A DNA stretch of 64,000 nucleotides from Tuctoria greenei (GCA_036927565.1 JAYESD010000005.1:83368301-83432300); one strand, 5' to 3'. Shown: positions 46,548-58,628, numbered from the stretch's first letter. The notes: generated by a model from the sequence alone, not told the origin. A program made the numbers and translations.

Positions 46548-47102
46548 ATGGAAAACAGAGGTCGTGCAAGGAGAGGAGAAGGAAACATTAGGCCAGTGCC
46601 TCAGAACTACTTAGTTGGCGGTCCTTCGTGGTTCGATGAACCACTTGATGAATTCCCTCTATTAGGAAAAAGTGATTTTGGTGTGTTTAATCCTCTTCGT
46701 CCATATGATAGTACCAAAGAAGAATGGCTCAAGTGTCGTTGCGGCCTGGATTGTTTGGTGCAAATGATGGATGGAAAAGAGGATAGCGGTCGTCGATTCT
46801 TTCGTTGCCCTGTGGCTCGTGCAGTAAGTTCATATCGTTTTTGTGTACGTTCACGTTGTATTTTTTTGTTATGTTTACTTTAAATTTGTTTTTTGTAGTC
46901 TTATTTCGATGAAGATAACTGCGGATACACATTGTGGGTTGATCCAGTACCTATCAAGCCTATTCAAGATTACATAAAATATTTGCGAAATCGAAACCGA
47001 GAATTAGTAGGTCATATTGCGGATATGGAGTTAGAACAATTGGAGGATGATACTAGTCCTAAGTGCAACAATATGTCCTATGAATGTCCTCACCACAAGT
47101 GA
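46548..47102 (+). CDS. GRF-type zinc-finger protein carried by the MULE, two exons, 159 aa, intact
   Basis: Exon 1 is 46548-46823, intron 46824-46898 (GTAAGT...TTTTGTAG), exon 2 46899-47102; frames join in phase 0. The joined protein shows the GRF zinc-finger pattern: CRCG near residue 64, then GRRFFRCPVA, and CGYTLWVDP after the splice. A short helix with acidic residues follows (about 115-145), ending in a Cys/His-containing tail. GRF fingers bind single-stranded nucleic acid in some eukaryotic proteins; the role in MULEs is unknown. It is the only gene in the element with no stop or frameshift. The start is supported by the TATA box 50 bp upstream. Its neighbour, the mobile-domain gene, converges on it with a gap of 230 bp. 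Confidence 0.75.
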
Positions 47103-47332
47103 AAATGTACTAGTTACGAACTATGTTTCATTATTCCATCAAATGTATCGTTTAAATGTTTCTATGCCTTCAATTTCAATAAGATACTCGTTTGCTTCAG
47201 TTTTTAAGTAACGCGTAGTATGTAATACTTCCTTTCCATGCGAAACACCATAGAAATAGAAACATAATGAAGTAATATAATAGAACATAAGTTTTTTACA
47301 TCATAAGTCACACATATACGTCGTACATAACA

Positions 47333-50120
47333 CTAACGTCTACCACGCTTGTCGGCCCTACGCGCAGCATTCACATGAGCCCGGTCATATGAAATGTCTG
47401 GTGGCGGTCTCCTCTGCCGTTGCGGACGGCCAGCCTGCTCCGGTGTCTGAAACTGCTGAGTCTGCTGAGTCGGAATGGGAGCACCGGCCAACTGAGACCC
47501 ATGAAGTGTATCGTACTGCGCTATATCAACGAGGAAGTCCTCGACCTGGAAAGGTGTCATCGGAGGAGTGTCGTGCTGTGTCTGTGAGTCGGACATCGTA
47601 GTCTCAAAGTCCGCTCTGTACGTACCTGCAATTATAGAATAATTATCAGTACAAACTCAAATTACGAAAATATAAATGAATGAGAAAAATTATTCTACAT
47701 CGTACCTGCGTCCGTCTGTGGGATATACGGAGCCCCCCAAGCAGGTACCTGTGCCGAGGGATCCGTAAAGTGCTGACCCCAATCAGGCACCTGTGTCGAC
47801 GTGCCTACGAAGTCCGAACCCCAAGCAGGCACCTGTGTCGACGTGCCTGCGAAGTCGGGACCAGGGACCTGTGTAGACGTCCCTGCAAAGGTTGTAACGT
47901 GTGGGGTCGTCGACGTAGGTACCTGCGTAGATGTGCCTGCGAAAACAATGTCAGTACAGTATTACTAATGTTTAAAAATACTTAATTTGATACGCATTTC
48001 GTACCTGCTGTGTTGTGACACCTCGTGTGCTGTGCTGAAGGCAACGTAGTGTCTTGTACACAGGACTATGTACAACAAGCCAACCGTAAGCTCTCCACCG
48101 CGTTGCTGTAGATGTTATGGAGCACGTGTACCACATCCAACGAAGTCATCGATATCCCCTGTCTCAAACGCTGAAGTCCTGCTGCGGACTGCTCAGCAAT
48201 GAGACGGACCCGATGCATCTTCACATTCATGAGAAGTAATCAGAGAAACAATTTAATTAAGTAATGTCTATACGTTAAAGTACACAAAGTAACTACAATA
48301 TGAAAGCTCTTACCGCCATTGATGTAGCTTCATCTCTATGCCGCGGATACGTATCTACCACCCTGGGTACGTGCGGCTGTCACTCCGCAGGAGTGTGTCC
48401 GAGAACTGCTCGGGTGCGAGGAAGAAACCACCGTAAGTACTCCTCGTACACCTCGTGTGAGAACGATCGAGTCTCCTGCACGACGTCGACTAGTGCCTGG
48501 GACCACTGCAACAACCACGGATGCATGCGCTCTGCCCACACTCCGGGCGTAGACGTACCCTTACGGCCGTACCTGTATGAGAAATATGTACATTAAATTT
48601 GCACAACTAAATGAGTAAATAGAGATGGGATGAAGCACTTACGTATGTACTGAAGAAGGCACAACAGAATGTGGAATGACCGGGAAAGCCTGCTGTAAGC
48701 CAAACTGACGCAACACGCGGTGTGGTGCGTACTCCTCGACGAATATGTCGTACACCAGAGCTTTCCTAGTGAGCCAGTAATCCGAGTCTCTGTAGCACAG
48801 CAATGCAAGCCCCCTCGGTGCTCGCTGGTCGTGCTCGTCCATACCGTACGGTGTCCATCGGACGTCCTCGTCGGCCTGTAACCGATCAAACTCTTTGCTG
48901 AATCCGGCGTACACCTTGTGCATTTGCTTGTTACCCCACTCACGCTGCAAATCATATATGTTGTCAGTATAACATAAGCGTACAAATTGAATTAGCGTAC
49001 AAATTGTCAGTGTAACTTAAAATATGTACGTACCGCACGATGTACCCAAAAAGTACCCATAGTAGGGCCGTCATCCGGACGCTCACCGTACTCATCACCA
49101 TCATACGGCTCTGGGACGACTTCAGGTCGTCCAATCATGAAGCGCTCGTAAACCCACAGCTGTAGGAGCAACGGACAACCCGTGAGGACAGCGTTGCTTG
49201 CTACCTTAGTGCACGCGTCACAGAGTCCTCTATACGTGGCAGCGAGCACTGCTGACCCCCAACTGTACTGAGGCATGTCCTGTGGTGTGGACTCAGCTAC
49301 AACTCTAGCAAACGGAATAAGATGTCTATCCACCGAGTCACCATGGCTGTTGGTGAACAGAATCGACCCACAACCACAACAAGTATGCCTCCAAGTATCT
49401 AGTGACCGTGTCATCATCTGCGTCTGGATGCATAGTACTCAACTGCAAGTAAAATAAATGGAATTTGTTAGTTTACTGCATGGTATGAAACATTTGAATT
49501 GAAAATAAGAAAGAATACCTCGTAGCAAGACAACCATCTCTTTGACGGACCGTGGTGCTGGCCGTCCTCAAGAGCAGGTACGGGATCAACATTAGCGACC
49601 CGTTGCACGTTCTGAAAACGTGCGACCATCTGCGCACGCCAGGTGGGTGTGTCCTCAGGTGCAGAAACAGCTGCACCTGCGAGAGGAAGGCCCAACAGGA
49701 AAGACACGTCCTCCAACGTGACGGTCATCTCCCCACACGGTAAGTGAAACGTGTGCGTCTCCGATCTCCAGCGATCAGTCAACACACTCAAGAGGGCTTT
49801 GTCGAAGCTAAAACGGTACTTGCGATCCTCCGGATCGAACGGTCTCCTCTCAACTAGCCGACATATGGGCAGCAGGCCTGCTGCACTCAACCTGATTACA
49901 AAACAAATCGGATGAGAACATGTTTTCATGTACATTGGACCATGAAGTATGAAAGAAAGAAGTACCTGGGAATCCATCGATCGTCTATTTTCCATAATTT
50001 CATAGGAACCTGGGGATGAAGGACGGGCAACTCCTGACCTACGGAGACTCGGTAACCGCGGTGCGTCAAGTCAACTCGAGACGAAAGTAGCTCGGGACAC
50101 TCTCGCTGTGGGCCGGCCAT
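47333..50120 (-). pseudogene. Plant mobile domain (PMD) gene carried by the MULE, eight exons, broken
   Basis: Proposed exons: 50120-49966, 49891-49519, 49442-49034, 48944-48643, 48572-48314, 48218-48005, 47936-47706 and 47625-47333, all with GT-AG borders. Exons 2-5 encode a PMD/MAIN-like domain (PF10536 type: FHLPCGEMTVTLEDVSFLLG, then TNSHGDSVDRHLIPFA, WVYERF and WTPYG). Exon 7 encodes repeats of GTSTQVP, and exon 8 a Gln/Pro/Arg-rich tail. Exon 3 has lost two bases near 49383; restoring that length makes the total an exact multiple of three (746 codons). TGA at 48380-48382 and TAG at 48066-48068 are further breaks. PMD proteins occur in plant genomes both as host silencing factors and inside transposons. 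Function in a MULE is unproven. Confidence 0.75.
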
Positions 50121-50339
50121 ACCTACATTGTCAAGTACGGAAAAAATTATAACATGAAGTGCATTTTGAGCTAAAGTTAAATGACATCAACAACATATTA
50201 ACATACATAACATGAAGTTCATATGCATCTAACTGGAGTTCACATAACATCATAACATAATCCAAATACATAACACCGATACACTTAGTTCACTTAACAT
50301 CGATAGAGTAAGTGCTACAAATACATAAAATACTTGACA

Positions 50340-53019
50340 TCACATCGCATCGCCATCTCCATCCCTAAACGTAGTTGTCTTCCTAGCACGAGGACGCCGT
50401 CCACTCTGCGGATCCCCAGAAGGTCCAGCTTCAACCACATTTGGCTCTGTGTTGGTAATGCATTTTTTGTACGTATGGCCAATTTGGTTGCATTTGCTGC
50501 ATCTTCCTTGGAATCTTGCAAGTTCTGACTCGTCCATATCGTTTCTGATACGACGAGTTTGACGTCGACCTCTTTTCTGCTTCAACCGCGAGATGTCAGG
50601 TGCTCGCATAGCATCAAGGCCTAAATCCATGGTAAATGAGCTCAGATTACCAAATCCATATACCTCTGCATTCCATGTACTGACAACAACACTTTTCTGA
50701 AAGTAGTATGAAACGTAATTGGTCACTGTCAGGTTAGTAAATGAGCAAGCTGCAATCACATGGGAACATGGTCTATGGAAGAGTTGTGGCTTCATGCATG
50801 TGCACGTGCAATCATGCTGATGAAGTATGCACTGTTGAACAACTCTAACACGGTTAGCACCACGACGGTCCTTATCCCTACAAAGGATTTCAAACCTGTG
50901 CTCTGCGGTACCCATAGGTCTGACGCGATGAAATCGGGCCTTTTCAATCTTCTTCTCCATGTATTTGCACAGGTATGGTGAATAAGCCAAATTCACATTA
51001 TTCAGTGCTGAAATAGCAGTCGCATAACGTTGATGAAAATATTTGCATGTCCCATATAAAATGCCCTCAACAATAGCAACCAAAGGTAACCCTCTTAAAC
51101 CGCGAATGACCCAGTTGTATATCTGCATTTCGTATCACTGCATTACCATGATGAAATACATAACTAACACAACTAAAACACTTAGGAATGATGGATATTA
51201 CCTCAGCTAAATTAGTTGTCATGATACCATACCGAGCACCATTGGTGTCGTATAACAAGGACCACTTCTCTTTCGCTTCGCGCCGAATCCAATGAGAGAA
51301 GTTTCTGCGTGAAATGTCACGAGGATTGCTAGTGCTTGAAGATGCTTCTGCACTGCCAGAAGTCAATTCGTCGAGACGTTTCCAAAGAGCAATAAACTTA
51401 CTCTCCTGATTTTGACTACACAACATCTTGAACAAATTCATAAGTTGCTTGTTCTTGAAGTGGCTAAAAAAGTTGGTACCTAAATGCCTCATGCAATATC
51501 TTGATTGAATGTCTATCCAATAAGGTTGATGTTCCCGATCCGATGATCCAAATTTCAAATCAGATATTGCTTTAAGCAATCCAGCATGACGATAGTGTAT
51601 GAGACAGACATCAGGACGTTCTTAAACTACAACCATCTTGACCCGACTAAGGAACCAATACCAGCTTTCAGTGTTCTCACTTTCCACAAATGCGAAGGCC
51701 ACAGGCAACACCTGTTGGTTCCCATCAACTGCAATAGCAGTAAGAATTTGACCTTTGTACTTTCCAGTTAAAAATGTACCATCAATGCAGAGTATTGGTC
51801 GACAATGTCTGAAAGCAGCAATACATTGGCCTAATGCAAAGAATGCACGGTGCAGATACAACTTCCCAGACACACTTCTATGCGGCATGTCCATAATGTC
51901 GTAAAAAGTACCAACATTTTTTTCCTGAATGGTCTGCAACAACTTTGGAAGGTTATCATAAGACGCTTCAAAAGTACCAAATCTTTGTTCAATCACTTTC
52001 TGTTTGGCCCTCCATGCTTTAGAGTAACTTATGGTGTACTTGAACTCTTCCTCAATAGTGGCTATTATTGATTTTGGTTCAAACTGTATGTTGTCCACTA
52101 TACGGGCATACATATGATTTGCAATGAAATCTGAGGTCAAAGCACCGTTGCACTTCTCCAATTCCTGCAACTGACATGTGTGATCAACCATTTTTGAAAC
52201 TTTCCAAAGCTTCGTCCACTTCTCCTCGAAACCATGAACTCGAAAAGGACAAGTTGGGAACACACATTTCACATCATATAATTTTGGACTAGACTTGTAA
52301 ACTATAAATGATCTCTGCACAGACAAAGACCAATATTTTACTGCATCTTTCAAACCATCTTTGTCTTTAAAAACATCTCCTTGTGTTAACTGGTTCTCAT
52401 GATATCCAGATAACCCAGAATATTTTTCTGCAGCTGCTAAATTACTCGGGATTGCATTGTTCCAGTCTGCAAGAATGATAATATCATTCTCATCATCAGA
52501 AGAGTCATCTTCAATAACATTTTCATATTCCATGTCCTCAATTCTAATTTGTTCAACTAAATCTTAGATGTGCTCTCCTTCATCAGCGACACCAAGTGGG
52601 TCTTCTTGCATCTGGTTCACTCCGCCTTCGACCTCTACCTCAGTATCTTCCATATCGTCTGCTTCAGCTGAATCTTCAACTTCTTTCGTTTCTGCTTGCG
52701 CAAGAAACACCAGCGGCCAACCCCGCTCCACAACTGTATCTACCCATTTCCTCCAATTCTGTGTCCCCTTAATAGGAACGAAATCCCAATAACATCCATC
52801 TCTTGCTCGATTAATCAATCCTTTCAGTTTCACTTGATATACTTGTTCATCAAGGTTTAACGTTTTAATTAGCCATTTCTCCAGACTACCAAATGACCTC
52901 TCATTTGGTCTTGCTATCCCCCTCACCAACGACGTCCAAGCAGACATATCAACCCCAGTTGACCCATAAACAAGCGTGCCTTCTCCGTAGAAAATACGAA
53001 ACATTAATTTGTCCGACAT
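50340..53019 (-). pseudogene. mudrA: mudrA-like MULE transposase, two nonsense codons and D-to-Y at a catalytic site
   Basis: Two exons: 53019-51202 and 51122-50340, with intron 51201-51123 (GTAATATCC...AAATGCAG); 866 aa without the stops. The N-terminal region (MSDKLMFRIFYGEG) leads to an acidic linker. The MuDR DNA-binding domain (KDAVKYWSLSVQRSF, CPFRVHGF) and the MULE DDE domain follow (CIDGTFLTGKYKG, first Asp at codon 413). The C-terminus has a SWIM zinc finger (CTCTCMKPQLFHRPCSH) and a CCHC knuckle (CSKCNQIGHTYKKC). TAA codons lie at 52564-52566 and 51622-51624. The second catalytic Asp, normally in a DRH motif, is Tyr (LIHYRHAG, codon 51592-51594). A TATA-like TTATAAAG (53746-53753, reverse) lies about 730 bp upstream. 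Confidence 0.88.
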
Positions 53020-53763
53020 TCCTACTGTATTCAATATAAACAAACGTATTATAATCTACTCTAACCAAATTAATTTGACTCTATAAAACGTATATATTTG
53101 CCACACATTTGTAACTACAGGAGCAATTTTACGCTCCTCTGTAATGTATGACAATATTTTATAAATACTAATAAAACATAATATAATATATATTACACAT
53201 TTATAAACTGAAAAATCATATCAAAAAACGAGTACATTTTAATTAAACGAACAATACATTAAGAAAACATGCTGCAATAATGTACTCTACCGTAATCATG
53301 ACATTCGCATGAATATTAACAAAATTCATATTAAACTATATGCATGAACCATATAAATTCATATAATATTGACAACAATCGCGTGCACAACGAGTAACAA
53401 TATGCAATTATATTATATTGACAACAATACACTATATGCATGAATAACGTGTACAAAAATTAAATACAATACACTATGTCGCGTGTGTTATCAACACTAT
53501 ACATTCATACAAACAAATATCATAATATAATACGCATTCATATTATATTGACAACAAAACAATCCAAATGTACGGTGGCAAAATCAATACCGAAGTCGCG
53601 AGGATCCGAGGACGACGGATCGGAGACGAAAAAGGTGAGAGTACCGAGCGTCGGAGGCGCCGTGCGGGAGCGGTGGAGGTCGCGGGCGGCGCGGGCTGGG
53701 AGGGAGGCAGGCGGCGGGCTGGGAGCGAGGCAGGGCGGGGCGGCGCTTTATAACCGGCAGACC

Positions 53764-53934
53764 GTCGTATGAGCCTCATACGACGGTTCGCCCGTTACCG
53801 CAAGTCGTATGAGGCTCATACGACGTTCGCTGCCGCCTCGTTTTCCGCGGCGACCGTTGGCCGCGTGGCAGACACGTCGGACCGTCGTATGAGCCCCATA
53901 CGACATTCAGTACGTCGTATGCGACTCATACGAC
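53764..53934 (+). repeat. MULE right subterminal palindromes, four copies
   Basis: GTCGTATG-N5-CATACGAC-type units at 53764, 53804, 53884 and 53914, mirroring the left end. Confidence 0.8.
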
Positions 53935-54015
53935 GGTGGGTCAAATCTGCAAATTTTTTAAATCGACGGTTATTAATAAAATTTTGGATTGAAAATCGTA
54001 TATTGAAAAAAATTC
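53914..54015 (-). repeat. MULE right terminal inverted repeat
   Basis: Reverse complement matches the left end (GAATTTTTTTCAATATACG...TTAATAACCGTCG). It is followed directly by CACCAGCGG. Confidence 0.85.
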
Positions 54016-54024
54016 CACCAGCGG
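54016..54024 (+). repeat. MULE target-site duplication, right (CACCAGCGG)
   Basis: Second copy of the 9-bp duplication. Confidence 0.9.
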
Positions 54025-54025
54025 A

Positions 54026-54306
54026 TTCGTCGCCCCCAAAAACCCTTATACCGACCAGCTCGGCCGAAGGGAAGCTGCCGCCCACCTTGGGCCAGCTGCG
54101 CTGGCCTGTTCTGGCTAAGGGCGTCCCTAGCAAGAGGAAGTAGAAGTACCTGAAACCTGGGTATCTTTCTGTCAGCGGCTGAAGCCCTTTTTCCCATTTG
54201 ATTTTCGGCCAAGAAAATTCCAGAAAATGACTGAACTTCGAATATATGATTTCCATTCGTCTCCCACAAGAACCTACTATCTCGCGATCGGTTTAACTCA
54301 AGGAAC
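54026..54306 (+). other. Unidentified inserted sequence, third part
   Basis: Continues the sequence interrupted by the MULE. Short open frames, no recognised domain. Confidence 0.35.
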
Positions 54307-54699
54307 ATGTTGAAGCATAAGAATCTGTCAGTTGAAGGCGATGACTACTCGCGTGTTCTATGTGGCAACAACATGGAGGAATTAATCTACCATCTTTTAT
54401 TTTTATACCCGTTTAGCATCTCCTGCTGGAACATCATAAGCATTCTATAGGACCACAATATCTACTTCTTGGACACGATAACTAGGGCAAAACAGAGCTG
54501 GAAGGAACTGTGCTTCATGGAAATCTTCGCAACAGCAGCTTGGGAGATTTGTAAGCAAAGGAATGGTAAGATTTTCCTGTCAAATGTACCGACAGTACAA
54601 GGATGGAAAGAATGTTTCAAAACTGCACTTAAATCTCAATGTGGTCGCTTCAAGGAAATAGATAAGATTAGGGTTAAGAACTTCTTAATAAGTCTGTAA
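54307..54699 (+). pseudogene. L1-type LINE ORF2 C-terminus (zf-RVT) remnant
   Basis: One frame from 54307 to a stop near 54699 contains VLCGNNMEELIYHLLFLYPF, which resembles the zinc-binding segment (zf-RVT) at the end of plant L1 reverse transcriptases. It is followed by WKELCFMEIFATAAWEICKQ. A TAG (about 54448) interrupts it where these proteins often have Trp. There is no poly-A tail, because the 3' end meets the LARD-1 LTR directly. It could instead be an RT pseudogene captured by the surrounding insert. Confidence 0.6.
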
Positions 54700-54702
54700 A
54701 GT

Positions 54703-55348
54703 AAATTTCTGGAGACTCCTCTTGTCATGTACTATGCATTTGTGCAGAATATTGTGCATCTGGAGCATCCTTTTTATTTTCTGAATAATTCCTTTTCCAA
54801 AAACCATTGGAGAATTATTGCAGAAGATTCTCTCATTGGGAAATTCCCAAATTTTCCTTGAATAATCTTCATATCATTTTAGAATCCAGTAAAACTTTCA
54901 GCCTTAGTAATTTTCATTAAGGGGGTTAATTCTGGAGGTTTATCTCAGGTTAATTGAAATTCATAAAAAGTCCAGAAACATTATCAGAAAAACATTGAAA
55001 CTTGTTGGCAAATCAATTTTGTTGCATTCCATAGGAACAAGACTATCTAGAACACACATTTTCACTCATGACATAGCTCCACTTTATCCAGAAAAATTCA
55101 GAGAAGCCAAAACCATTGAGATTTATGTTGACCACAATATTTCTTTGCTTGAGTTATAACTCTTAGGGTTGGTCTTCCCTGACAGTAGAAACCCACTATA
55201 AAATTTATAGGTTTATTGAAGCTGTTGAACATGTATAATTGAGAATTTCATCTTTTAGTTCATAACTTTGTCTATTCCGCTTCATATTCTAAATCTTTAA
55301 GCTACCCTTAATTTTTCTCTGTTGCTGTACAGACCAACAGAATAATTG
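54703..55348 (+). repeat. LARD-1 second LTR copy, continuation
   Basis: TTTCTGGAGACTCCTCTTGTC onward matches 25110-25800, so it continues the LTR broken at 32231. LARD-2 interrupts it at 55349. Confidence 0.75.
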
Positions 55349-58300
55349 TGTAACATCCTGATTTTTAAACTTGGGCAAATTAAAATTTGAATAGGAAGTT
55401 AGAATTTAAATACTAGGAAGAAAATTATTTTATAAAAAAATATAAAATATATACATCTCATCTGCATTTGAATTCATCCTCCGGTACTAAAATTCATTTA
55501 CAAAAATAAAAAAATTAAAAATAATTAAATTATCATAACAAATATGGAGGAAAGGAAATAAAAGGGAAGAAAACTTAATAAGGATGAAAGAAACAATAAC
55601 TAATAAAAATAATAAAATAAAATAAAATAAATGGAATATGAACAAATAAACAAAAAGTATGTAAACAAAAAAAATTAAATAAATAAATACACAAAGAAAT
55701 AAATAAGTATCAAAAGATAAAAAAAGAAGATATAAATATAACTAATATATATATATAATAGGAAAATAAAAGATAATAAAAAATAAGTATATAAAAAATG
55801 AAACATAAATAATAAACAAATAGAAAAAATAATCAATAAATAATAAAGAGTAAAAATTAGTAAACAATAAAGAAAAATAATAAGAATATATATATATATA
55901 ATATAAGTAAATAAAGAAGGAAAGAAAAAAAGGGGCAAGCACCCGTGTGCCACCAGGGTAGCACCGAGTCCCATGGACTCGAGCCACCGACAGCCAAAAA
56001 AGAGACGAAAGGAAAAAAAAGTATAAGTAAAAAAAGGCATGACAGCTGCTCAAAGCCGGAGTCCCATCGGGACTCACCAGACCACGCCCGCACCGGTAAA
56101 AAAAAAGGGTCCACCGTTCGCTAGGGACCGAGTCCCAGTCGAGCGGGACTCCCGAGGCATGCCAGGCCGCGTACAGTCACGCGCTATAAAAGGGAGCCGT
56201 GCTCTCCCGTATGCCTCCTCCCACGTAGAGAAGAAAAATAGCAGCCGCCAGACAGAAAAAAAAGCCCTAGCTGCTTCAAACCGTCGCGAGAAAGGCCAGC
56301 CCCAGGGAGGGAAAAAAGAAATGGAAGGAAAAAAAGAAAAGAGCAGGAAGAAAAGAGACGCGTCGCCGTTTGTGTCAGGGATCATCGCATCGTCGTCGTT
56401 TTCACAGGAGATCGTTATGTCACTGTTGTCTTCTCCGTGAATGCCTCGTCGTCTCCTTCGTCTACGTCAGACCGCCGTCCTCTCCATCAACGAAACTCTA
56501 GATCCCGGGGACACGCGTCACGCCGTTTCACGACCGTCGAGACTAGCCACGCACACGGTAGGTATTACGGTCTAGATCTAGACAACTATTTTGGTTATAA
56601 TACTTGAATTGAATCACGTGTAGAACGTGTTTTATTTGAGCAGCCATCAATTATTGCCAAATCATCATAAAACACTTTGAAAACATATAATCTGATTAAA
56701 TCATTAAAGATCAATATTTTATTCTATGTTTAACCAGATTTATATTTTCTGCATTAATTAATCTGTTTTTTGAAATAAAATAAATAAGATTAAAGGCTAA
56801 TTAACTCATAAAGTAGAAAATAAATTCTAGAAAATTCCCAAAAATAAGAATGAATACTAGTAAGCTGATAATAATATTCTAGGCTATTTACTATTCTGTA
56901 ATAATTTATTTTTCCTCTGAATTAATTCTAAACTTGCACAAATAAATAGTAAATCATTATAGAAAATTACTAAAAAGACATACAAATTTATCTAGCATTA
57001 ATACAAATATATTTTCTGCATGCATCCATATTTTGCATATTGATTAGTATTCGCAATGTATTTATTTGTATATTTGTATGTGTATGTTCTTGATTACGAG
57101 TGGACGGATGCACTCAAGAGTCTACGACCGAGAAGCGAATATTCGAGGATCTTCATGAGCAAGACTTTGAATTGATTGAGCCATCAAATTGTGGAATATT
57201 AAGGCAAGTGTCTTTGACCATATTGAACCTATGTTTTAAATGTTTTGTTTGCAAAATTGCATGTTTGTGTCAACTTGATGGGAAACCTATTCATAGGAGT
57301 TTACTAGTATTGCTTGCCATCCCTTGTCGCTCGAGTTATGGTGTAGATAGTCGGGAAGAGTATTTCACACTTTTGCTCCGCTTGCTAAATTAGAATTGGG
57401 AATAACCAAATGACTTAATTATGAACTACTGAACACTTGAATTATGTGGATTAATGATGATGGAATAATGTTGAATCATTTTGGTAACATGAGATTTGGG
57501 TGATCTAAGCAAGCATGGTTTGTGGATTGGGTTGGATAAGATGGTGGTTTTGCTTGCCTTAGATCTAAGCACCGGTTCATGCAAATATATGCCAGGACAA
57601 CAGTGCCACTACAAGGCCAAGTATGGGCGTGACTTAGCCAATTAATTAGGTGCATCACCAGCATTGTTCGGATCATTTGGCCGAGCGAGGAATGGGAGTC
57701 GGTTGGGTTTGCATGAGAGGCAGGACTACCCTGGGATCCGAACGGCATAAGAGGGGGCCCTTGGATGGATGTGCTCAGCTGGAGACATCACCTCCGGTGA
57801 AACCTTAGTGAGTCTGCACATGATGGTGGTCCCTTTTGTAAAGGCTATTTTGTGATCTCTTGGCCTTACACCTATGGTAGTGTATTTGGCATAATGGAGG
57901 TTTTCTTTAGTCTCCGACGGGTGATGAAATCACGAACTTGTGGATAAAGTGGTACAATCTCTGTAGAGTGTGAAAAACTATCATGATAACTGTGCTCTCG
58001 GTTAAGAGCTTCTGGACAACTTCCATGATTAGAATTGAACTTGGGTTTTGGGATGGTTCAGTATGGGATTGGTTATGTCGTATGAGTATGGTTGGTTATG
58101 AGAAGTTATGAAATTTGCATATGGTGATGATATTAATTGATAGCTGGCTATAAATGAATTATGATGGTAAATGAGAATGTTGGATATGTGTTATGATAAT
58201 TATTTGGGTTATGATGAGATTTAATCACACATAGACATTTTAGACTGCTTTACATGTTTATGAAATGTACTTTTATGCAATTAGCCATTTATTATCATCC

Positions 58301-58625
58301 TTGTTTTTAGCTACATGTCACATTTTTGCACACTTGCTGAGTATGACAATTACTCACTCTTGCTATTCGCCCACTTAATTCAGCTACATGAGATATTGTG
58401 GAAGACAACGTGGAGCACTAGGCGGGCGTACTACCATCGATTTCCTGTTGAGTTGGAGTTGCCTATGCTAGATTATTTTATAATGCAATAGAATCAATGT
58501 ATTTATATTATTCGTGACATGGTTAAATTCTGTTTATCATTTGTGATGTTGATGTGTATGTGTGAAGCAATATCCTAGGCACACATACACTACACTTGGT
58601 TCGTTTTTCAGAACCGGGTGTCACA
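55349..58625 (+). repeat. LARD-2 5' LTR, 3.28 kb
   Basis: TGTAACATCCTG...GGGTGTCACA. It includes an A-rich, C-poor low-complexity tract (about 55500-55920), a TATA box at 56185-56192 and a GC-rich leader (56040-56560). Short open frames on either strand have no recognised domain. Confidence 0.8.
56185..56192 (+). promoter_or_regulatory. TATA box in LARD-2 5' LTR
   Basis: TATAAAAG followed by a GC-rich, pyrimidine-containing start region. This segment is deleted from the second LTR. Confidence 0.7.
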
Positions 58626-58628
58626 AAT

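Larger units (their letters stand above)
45722..54015 (-). mobile_element. Mutator-like element (MULE) with three genes, 8.3 kb
   Basis: Terminal inverted repeats of about 100 bp, a 9-bp TSD and a mudrA-type transposase define it. Besides the transposase it carries a plant-mobile-domain gene and a GRF zinc-finger gene. The transposase and mobile-domain genes read leftward; the GRF gene reads rightward and converges on the mobile-domain gene. It is non-autonomous now, because the transposase has nonsense codons and a lost catalytic Asp. Confidence 0.9.

Noticed and set aside
45646..54195. Alternative MULE ends at GGGAAA motifs (45646 and 54195 reversed)
   Set aside because: Flanking nine bases do not match there, whereas ends at 45722 and 54015 give a perfect CACCAGCGG duplication and good inverted repeats.
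55675..56114. Hydrophobic minus-strand frames in LARD-2 (and 60479-61019)
   Set aside because: They are the complement of an A-rich low-complexity tract, giving Phe/Ile/Leu/Tyr runs; not a membrane protein.
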